Below, piece by piece: positions 57,418-64,000 of a stretch of DNA of 64,000 nt; positions within the stretch are counted from its first letter, which is position 1, and each line of letters begins with the position of its first letter. The DNA lies in the NCBI GenBank assembly GCA_035079385.1, contig JAVHKY010000003.1:16217001-16281000 (forward strand), written 5' to 3'. Below the pieces are notes generated by a model. The model ran no database searches, had not been told where the DNA came from, and saw only the letters and a list, made by a program, of their open reading frames with translations. A program made the position numbers and the translations under genes. Source of the DNA: Aspidiotus rigidus (lineage: Eukaryota > Arthropoda > Insecta > Hemiptera > Diaspididae).

Positions 57418-58581
57418 CTAGCCATCTTCTTTCTCCCTCGACGTTTTGTGCTCCTTTCTCCTGATCTCAAACTTTCTCCCAGTCTCACCGATATAGATCC
57501 CCTCGCACTGTTCACAACTGAGCTTGTGCACTCCGCTCAAGCTTTCCTTGTCCTTTTGTTCCGTCTGGTCATTGCTGATTCTCTTCACCATGGGTTGGTT
57601 ATTCTGGATACCCACATTCACAACGTAGCTATTGAACGCCTTCCTCACCTTGTTTGTGTACTTTCCTATATATGGTATCGATCCGGAGTACTTTCTCACT
57701 ATGCTATCATGGGTTCCTTTCTTTGTTTCCATTTTCCCAAAGACTCCCTCCACCACACATCTGCGGTAGCCATTGGCTTCTGCAATCTGCTTTACTATCT
57801 CGATCTCTTTCCTCTTCTCTTCAATGTTCTTGAGGATAAAAATTGCCCGATAGCAGTAGTTCTGGATTGCCGCTAACTTGTGCCTGAAGTGGTGGTAGGA
57901 GTCATTTGGGATGATGGTGTCAGTATGCGTCGGCTTCCTGTAGATTTTATATTCTGTCCTATTGTTGTCCATTGTGAGTGTAAGGTCCAAATAGTTGATG
58001 GTCTCATTGCCTTTTTCCACTGTGAATTTGATGCTCTCATTCATCGCGTTCATTTCTGAAAGGAATAGATCCACCTGTCTATCAGTGCCTGACCACACAA
58101 TTAGGATATCATCTACATATCTGGCCCAGTGTTTGATCGAGTTTCTGAACTTGCTGCCCTTCAATATCTTGTTTTCCATATCATTCATGATTATCTCCGC
58201 CAGTATTGGTGACAGCGGTGATCCCATCGCAAGTCCCCTTTCCTGACTGTAGAACCTGTTATTGAAGCGGCAGTAGTTCTGGCTCAAGATCTCCTCCACT
58301 ATGTTGGCATACTTCGACCCTTCGGGGTTCCCATGGTATCTGTTGTTTTTGAGCAGAGTGAGAAGTTCCTCCTTCGGTATGGTACCAAACATATTAGTCA
58401 CATCAAAGGATATCAGCTTGTCGTTACTCCTGATTTCCAACTTGTCCAGTTGCTCAACCAGCTCTGCGTTGTTTCTGATACTTCGTCTGGGTGCAAACTG
58501 GTGGTTTTCTTTCAGGAATGTGGCTACGATCTTTGCTATCTCGTAGCATGGTGATTGAATGCTGTTGACCAGGAGTGTCAT
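57418..58581 (-). pseudogene. Penelope-like reverse transcriptase and GIY-YIG endonuclease, C-terminally truncated
   Basis: Motif A ISFDVTNMFGTIPKEE, motif B GLAMGSPLSPILAEIIMND, motif C ARYVDDILIVWSGT and [10 protein letters not shown] are all present, then the endonuclease [21 protein letters not shown] stop codon at 57418-57420 replaces the codon after EKEDG, removing the endonuclease C-terminus. The RT catalytic Asp pair (YVDD) is intact. The upstream part continues at 58578-59100 after a frameshift. Confidence 0.88.
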
Positions 58582-59100
58582 CGGACGGTTCGCTTATTTG
58601 TGGAGTTTTCAAGCCCCTTGAGTTTTGGTGCAACCGGGTTCATCTCAAGCGTCCTTCCATTGCTGGGTACATTGTTCCGTTTCAACATAGCTTTCAGGTC
58701 ATCTTGGTATTTCCGCGTTGGGTCCCTTGTCAGCTCTTGGTATCCATTAACTGCGATATATGACTCCACTTTTTGGATGTAGTCCTCCTTCTCCATTACC
58801 AGTACCGTGCTGCCCTTGTCCGCCTTTGTCAAAATCAGGTTGTTCTGTCGGATCTTCTTTTGTAGATTTGTGACCTTCCTCTGTATTACTTGCGTTCTGT
58901 CATAGGTTCGGCACATATTCTCTTTGATGTCCAACAGCACTTTCCCAATTTTAGTTCGGGCTTCTGGTCTCACGTTGTGTTCCATGGTTTGGATTACTTG
59001 TTCGCAGCTAATGGCCATGCTTTCAAGCCTACACTGGTTCAGCCTCTCTGGCTGCACGTACTTGATGCCTTTGTCCAGCAGTCTTATTCTTCTTCGGTGA
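58578..59100 (-). pseudogene. Penelope-like ORF N-terminal part
   Basis: Encodes [38 protein letters not shown] and [13 protein letters not shown], collinear with the 38100-38700 copy. Joined out of frame to the RT. Beyond 59100 the sequence is the inverted endonuclease tail, so the true N-terminus is missing. Confidence 0.82.
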
Positions 59101-59538
59101 CTGTTTGGAAAACACTGTAACGAGGAAAACCACGATGGAGAGGGAATATTTGAAGTCATACACGTAGAGAATCGCACAAAGAGAAGAAAACTCTGGGAAC
59201 AAATGGAGATTGCAATGGCAAGAGGAAGAAAGCCTGCCTCTTGAACAATGTAATCACATTTGACAGCAAAAAATTATTCGGCCTGGTGATTGGACGAGAG
59301 AAGAAGAACGGAACCAACCAATGAGACGGCAGGAATCCAGGTAGCCAATAGAAACGCAGCATTTAGAACAATAGATTGAACCAATCACAAAGCAGTATGG
59401 TTTAGCCAATAAGAACACAATGTCATATTATTTTAAGAATACGTTTCTAAAAGTGAACAAATCACAACACAGCATTGTTATAGCCAATAAGATCACAGTG
59501 TTATACTATAAAAACTCATGGTTAAGGCCTTGTTCTCC

Positions 59539-59595
59539 AGTTGCGACACAACTGATGATGGGATAACACCCGAAAGTACTCTTGAATAAGCAACT
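59539..59595 (+). ncRNA. Hammerhead ribozyme in Penelope terminal repeat
   Basis: Self-cleaving RNA motif. Stem I AGTTGC (59539-59544) pairs with GCAACT (59590-59595), and CAA (59549-59551) with TTG (59582-59584). Core CTGATGA at 59552-59558, stem II GGG/CCC (59560-59562, 59569-59571) after one unpaired T, GAAA at 59572-59575. The palindromic GTAC (59576-59579) would make stem III, probably between two RNA copies. Predicted cleavage is after C59581. Type I hammerheads with very short stem III are known in Penelope-like elements. Confidence 0.8.
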
Positions 59596-60009
59596 AATAA
59601 AGTAGATTTGTACAATTGAAAAACCCTTTTTTAATACTAGTGCTCTATTTACACCTCACTCACTCATTATGAGTTCCGATAATAGACATGCAATGCTTTC
59701 TACACCAATTGACGACGCCGAACGGCGAATTTCTCAAAAAAAACCATAGGACAGGTTCCCTGTTAAAATCACGGCTCTCGAACTATATATGAAAGAAGAA
59801 GAATTCATCCCTCCTTCTAAATCACGGCACATTTTGAGTATAAACGAGAATAAATAAATTATCAAACGAGATGATAAATTTATTAATTCAATTCAATTTA
59901 CAAAAACATATAGGTAAATAAGAAACATAAGTATAGGCTGAGTAACTGTCACTATGAAGCAAAGTAATACTAGAACCTTGATGGGACTACCCCCCTCCCC
60001 CGTAGTACC

Positions 60010-60230
60010 ACTGATAACAATAAATCTAACAAATGGATTCGCCTCCCCGATTTGGGTGAATTTTCTTCCGTATTAAGTCGGGTCTTAAAACCCTTTGGCT
60101 TGACACCCGCCTATTACTGTCCTACTACTGTTGAACATATTTTTAGTAATACTAAGGATCACATCCCTAAGAATGAGTCGAGGGGTGTCCATAAAATTAA
60201 ATGTCAGAATTGTTTTTCCGCTTCCAAATC
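60010..60230 (+). pseudogene. Penelope-like RT/EN linker fragment
   Basis: LGEFSSVLSRVLKPFGLTPA and RGVHKIKCQNC match the segment between RT and GIY-YIG of the 30346-31570 element ([20 protein letters not shown]). The endonuclease itself is absent; the interspersed repeat follows. Confidence 0.82.
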
Positions 60231-60501
60231 GGCGTTATTCAGAATCCTCTCTAATTTTTTCTTCATTTTTCATGCTAGATACCAAGTATAAATATGTCGG
60301 TGAACCAATAAAGGTGAGGCCTAATGATGCTACCACTTTCCCGTAAGAGCTAGTGGAAAAATGTATATAATTTCGCCTCACCTTGTACCACGAAAAAAGT
60401 CTCCAACTCCGCAAATTTCTGGGGTGTCGTAAGACCATTTTTTTTGAAGATAAAAACGATTTTCCGCATTCGTTTCTAGAAGCCTTTTTTTCCCTTTTTT
60501 C

Positions 60502-60846
60502 CTCAGTCATCATCTAGACCATCATGAGAGGATGATGTAAAAATCTCGTTAAAATCCGTCCAATAGATTTCCAGTTTACTTGCTTCAAAAAAACGGTCAA
60601 TTTTTTTATTTCCCGTAAACCGTTCGAAATTATACGCGGCCATCAATCAACACCCAACCCGTATTTCCAAGCAATTTTGTCAGTTTTGTAATTGGGTGTT
60701 GATTGATGGCCGCGTATAATTTCGAACGGTTTACGGGAAATAAAAAAATTGACCGTTTTTTTGAAGCAAGTAAACTGGAAATCTATTGGACGGATTTTAA
60801 CGAGATTTTTACATCATCCTCTCACGATGGTCTAGATGGTGACGAG
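60502..60846. repeat. Near-perfect long palindrome, ~155 bp arms, 34-base loop
   Basis: Left arm 60502-60657 and right arm 60692-60846 (aatcaacacccaa against ttgggtgttgatt at the loop, catctagaccatc against gatggtctagatg at the base). Only a few mismatches, so it is young or maintained. A transcript would form a very long hairpin. Confidence 0.88.
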
Positions 60847-60966
60847 GTGGTCAAAAATAAAAAACTCCTCGATTATTTTTATTTTAAAAAAATGAATATT
60901 GTTAGGAAACAGGAAAAAAGTAAGAAGTGTTTTTCTCACTTAGATTTCGAGCAAGTGTGTGAATGA
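60703..60966 (+). CDS. Small ORF of unknown function (87 codons)
   Basis: Starts in the right arm of the palindrome and continues beyond it. Lysine/aromatic-rich, no recognised domain, no signal peptide. It lies inside an inverted-repeat element, so it is most likely a remnant of that element; it may not be expressed. Confidence 0.25.
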   Translation: MMAAYNFERFTGNKKIDRFFEASKLEIYWTDFNEIFTSSSHDGLDGDEVVKNKKLLDYFYFKKMNIVRKQEKSKKCFSHLDFEQVCE

Positions 60967-60974
60967 AAAATTAG

Positions 60975-60995
60975 GAGAGCGCCTTAGGCGCTCTC
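60975..60995 (+). other. Perfect 9 bp hairpin with TTA loop
   Basis: GAGAGCGCC-TTA-GGCGCTCTC, GC-rich in an AT-rich setting, a few bases after the stop of the 60703-60966 frame. No poly-U follows, so it is not a Pol III or bacterial-type terminator; its role is unknown. Confidence 0.6.
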
Positions 60996-62239
60996 TAAAT
61001 GTGCCCAAAAAACACGGTCCGACCTACTATACTGTAGTTTTTATTGTCTATGAAAAATGAAAGTCAATAAATTATTTTGTTGTACAGAACATCAAGTCTC
61101 TCAGTTATTTTAAAGTAAATTAAAAACTTCTCCAAAGAACTTTCCTGAGCAACTTATACATTGTTTGTCGTCCGTCCGACGGACGGGTATTTCAGCTTGT
61201 AGATTATAGGTGAAACCAGTCGCTAACTTAAAATAGGATGGAAAGAGCATTAAGGCTTGGAAGTTTAAGTAGGTGAGTCTGCTTTTTCTGACCACCTTAT
61301 ATCGCAAAATCATAAGTTTGCAGAAGGTTTCTTTTCTTAGCTTCATAATGAGAGTTCCTACAGAAAACGTATAGCCCTCGAAAATATTGGAATCGTATAC
61401 CATAAACATTAGACTAAGGTTATTCTCCTCAACCAGTTTATATCGGAAAATGAGTTTATCGAAACGGTTTACTGCTCTCCATGAATCCATCATCTTCTTC
61501 ATTCCCTCCCTCTCGCGTTTTCTTTTCCCTGTTCATACGGTATAGTAAGTTATGAAATTATTTCAATAAGTGACTCCGACGCTAGCCGAAAGCTGGCTCA
61601 GCCTATACTTTCGTCTCGTTTTTAGACAGTCAAATAAATTGAATTAAATTAATAAATTTATCATCTCTTCTGATAATTTATTTATTCTCATTTGTATAGA
61701 AGGAGGACTTGAAACAATTTTGACTCTATCGAGTTATATAACTGACAGGAAGAAGTCTTAGAAAAATTTCGATTCTCGAGCTGTAACATAGGAAAGAGAG
61801 TCATTTAGAAGGACTTTCAAGCCATAATATATGATCGAAAGGAGAAGGACTTCGAAAAACACCGTGATACAAAAGACTCACAAAAATTTAAGAATCTTCA
61901 AGATTTCGATTTGAAACCGGATCAACCCATAGAACAGGTTCCCTGCGTTCCTCGTTCATTTTCGTTAAGGAATGCGTAATTTTTCTCAAGTCCCTATAGT
62001 ATAGATCAAAGTCACAAATGACGTTATCAAGCGTGATTTTTCCGGGAGTAATCCTAGTCAAAAAACCGTCAGTGTCTCTTCCACCTACTGTTTATTTTAC
62101 TGACCAGCTGAAAGGCTGATGGACGCACTTGCCACTTTTAGTCCAGTACAAGGCTATGATAAGCCTAGTGATGCCTAGCATACTTTATATTAGGTCGAGA
62201 ATGATAAGTGCAGCGTAGGCCAAAGTAAGGCTCTATACG

Positions 62240-62520
62240 TATAGGTAATGACACGACGCCATGATGGATCTTTTCTACTGCATTGCCATGAGAGCCTGTG
62301 TTAATTGGAAGGCATCTCGATAAATATCGATTATTTCGAAAAAATGAAGGTAACTAAATTTATTCCTCGTAACATTTCCAATCGGAAGAGGATATTTTCA
62401 GTTTTGTTTCAGACATGAAATTTTCCAACTTTTCTCACTGCACTGCACGCTATAATGGCTAGTAAACGTAGTTCTCCTCGCTAAGCCTAGATCCACCATA
62501 GCGTCGTGTCATTACCTATA
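62240..62520. mobile_element. 281 bp MITE with ~31 bp terminal inverted repeats
   Basis: Both ends read TATAGGTAATGACACGACGC (inverted), continuing to ...ggatc. No coding capacity. A TA duplication is possible if the repeat starts at TAGG, which would fit a Tc1/mariner-type origin. Confidence 0.65.
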
Positions 62521-63280
62521 CAGCCCAATAAGACAAGATGGTTAATTAGAGAACTAAATTTGCTCACTCGATCTCAAAAATTAATGTCAATTGACATACT
62601 TCATGTTCAAAATCCGCAAAATTGACACATTTTCAACAAAATGCTCACATTTCAATAGGTGGGGCGCGGGCAGTTACGTTAAAAATGTGTCAACCCCCAT
62701 TTGAAAGCATAGCGTCAAAGTGTCAAAATTCGCAGTCAAAATATAGCGTCAAACTCCCGAGATCGGGCATCCATTATTGATGTTCGAACTGAAGGTCTCC
62801 AATTTGATCGTAGTCAATACAAGGTTGAATCGTACTTAGGACAGAAACACAGAACCTTTGTTATGTGAGCACGACAGGAGTGAGAGGTGGTTTTCATCAA
62901 TTTTTGAAGTTCCTAAAGTAGGTCAAGGTCACTGATGACGTCATCGAGCATGACAGAAGACGATTTTTCCAGGAATGGACTTAGTGAAAAAACCACAAAA
63001 ACAGCGACGGTTTTTTCAAGAATAGTTCCAATTTCATAAGCATAACAAATGCTAAAATTGTAACGGAAAAACATATTCTCCTCTTTTTTATCTACGTCTC
63101 ACTTTGTGATGGGATTCTGAATTTCTTCATTGTGCATGAAAGAAATATAGATGATGATGATGAGGATGAAAAAAAAAAAAAAAACATCTTTACTATCTGC
63201 CAAATCTTTAAAACAACTGAAATTTTCATGGAAAATCATCAAGTGTATATGTTACAGTTAAAACCCGAAATCAGTAAATT

Positions 63281-63353
63281 CTAAAATTAACTAGTCAAAA
63301 CTAGTTGCCAAAAATGACTTTAGTCAGAACTAGTTTTGACTAGTTAATTGTAG
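63281..63353. repeat. 26 bp inverted repeat, 21-base loop
   Basis: attaactagtcaaaactagt faces actagttttgactagttaat, with one mismatch near the base. The half-sites themselves contain repeated actagt. Confidence 0.75.
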
Positions 63354-63679
63354 AATAAAAAAACTGTTTGAATTCATCAGTAAATTCTAGTTATAATTGA
63401 AATGAATTGAAATTGTTCGAGTTCAAAAGGTGATGGTATTTCCAGACATACTTCGGCCAAATTGATAGATATTTGGTAGTTCTGCTCAACTTTGAGGATA
63501 AGTAGCTCACACTGGAATAAAATATACGAAAAAGTTCTAAATTTTTCTTCCTTAATTCACACATTAAACCGTACATCATACGAATTCGTCGGTCTATAAA
63601 CGTTACAAGAGCAAATCTAACAGTGACTAATTGACGCACACCATTCAAGTACAAACAAGCTTTGTGAAAAATAAAAATT

Positions 63680-63850
63680 CAAGGGTGTTGGAGGCATTTT
63701 GTCTCTGGAGGTACCTTGCCTCCGCCTCCAATGAGGCGAAAATGGTGAGGATTTAAACCAAGATGTTGGAGGCTGGAGCATTTTGCCTCCGGAGGTACCT
63801 TGCTTCCACCTAGAGGCTTGGAAGTGCTTCCAAAGATCCTTTAGGAGGCA
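63680..63850 (+). repeat. Short direct repeats rich in ggaggtacc/cctcc
   Basis: ttggaggcattttg + ctggaggtaccttgcctcc recurs about 80 bases later as gagcattttgcctccggagg + taccttgcttcc. Further gcctcc/ggaggc pairs could fold locally. No ORF. Confidence 0.6.
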
Positions 63851-64000
63851 CTTTTTTCAACAGTATTCTATTCCTCGAACCCTCATTCAGCCACTTTGAT
63901 GCTAGCGCTGCTCGGTTCGAAGAAAAGCCAAAGCTTTAAATACACCTTGTGAGTATCATCTGTTATCTGGCAACACTGGTAGGCCAATATGCTACATCTG

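Larger units (their letters stand above)
56881..59687 (-). mobile_element. Penelope-like element with inverted terminal repeats and two hammerhead ribozymes
   Basis: The minus-strand body (RT plus GIY-YIG, 57418-59100) ends in a terminal repeat at 57240-56881. At about 59101 the sequence switches to a plus-strand copy of the endonuclease 3' end, the same terminal repeat (59240-59640) and the start of a further ORF (ATGAGTTCCGATAATAG, truncated near 59687). The two terminal repeats form ~0.45 kb near-identical inverted arms. Confidence 0.9.
59838..61702. mobile_element. 1.9 kb inverted-repeat element containing Penelope fragment and palindrome
   Basis: Arms 59838-59958 and 61590-61702: gagaataaataaattatcaa on the left faces gataatttatttattctcat on the right, and aagtataggctgagtaac faces ctggctcagcctatacttt. 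Inside are a Penelope-like coding fragment, a repeat shared with 53535-53805, a long palindrome, an ORF and a short hairpin. Confidence 0.65.

Noticed and set aside
61110..61502. 130-codon minus-strand frame as the missing IA-2 5' exon
   Set aside because: It lacks the expected signal peptide and cysteine-rich GCLF-type sequence, and no splice phase fits the 54964-55021 exon.

Overview
The window is nuclear DNA from an animal, most likely an insect. Two intron-rich host genes carry conserved animal proteins, splice sites are GT/AG, the introns are AT-rich, and a short interstitial TTAGG run (the usual arthropod telomere repeat) is present. Penelope-like, R1-like, RTE/CR1-like and Ty3/gypsy retroelements fit this. 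A hemipteran is my guess, not something the sequence proves.

Two host genes face each other. On the + strand (about 926-16246) lies an FBXL20/FBXL2-type F-box/LRR ubiquitin-ligase adaptor. It can be read through ten coding exons to a C-terminal CAIL prenylation box. On the - strand (55021 down to 29017) lies an IA-2/PTPRN-family receptor-type pseudophosphatase of dense-core secretory vesicles. It can be read through 26 exons (1,021 residues) from an RESP18-homology region to the PTP domain; its signal-peptide exon was not found. The two 3' ends converge across about 12.7 kb of repeats.

Layout. 1-7.5 kb: first nine FBXL20 coding exons, with a 5'-truncated R1-like LINE in the first intron. 7.5-15 kb: one large FBXL20 intron holding a hAT-like MITE, a defective gypsy element nested in a foldback-like element, and a decayed R1-like copy. 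15-16.2 kb: last two FBXL20 exons and 3' UTR. 16.5-17.8 kb: a LINE fragment whose halves lie in opposite orientation, as twin priming produces. 19.4-26.1 kb: a 6.6 kb inverted-repeat element with a 5 bp target duplication, containing 152 bp satellite repeats, palindromes and 45 bp minisatellites. It splits a decayed reading frame that has a polymerase-beta-type nucleotidyltransferase motif. 29-55 kb: IA-2, with Penelope-like elements at 29.8-31.6 and 36.5-39.3 kb, a composite minisatellite/telomere-repeat element at 44.9-46.9 kb and a 1.6 kb foldback at 51-52.6 kb. 56-64 kb: foldback-like elements, a third Penelope-like element with hammerhead ribozymes at 56.9-59.7 kb, and further inverted-repeat elements.

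The most unusual content is the repeat biology. Hammerhead ribozymes sit in the Penelope terminal repeats. A foldback-like family has 6-3-6 palindromic ends that occur in two versions differing by compensating changes (AACAGG/CCTGTT and AGCGGG/CCCGCT).
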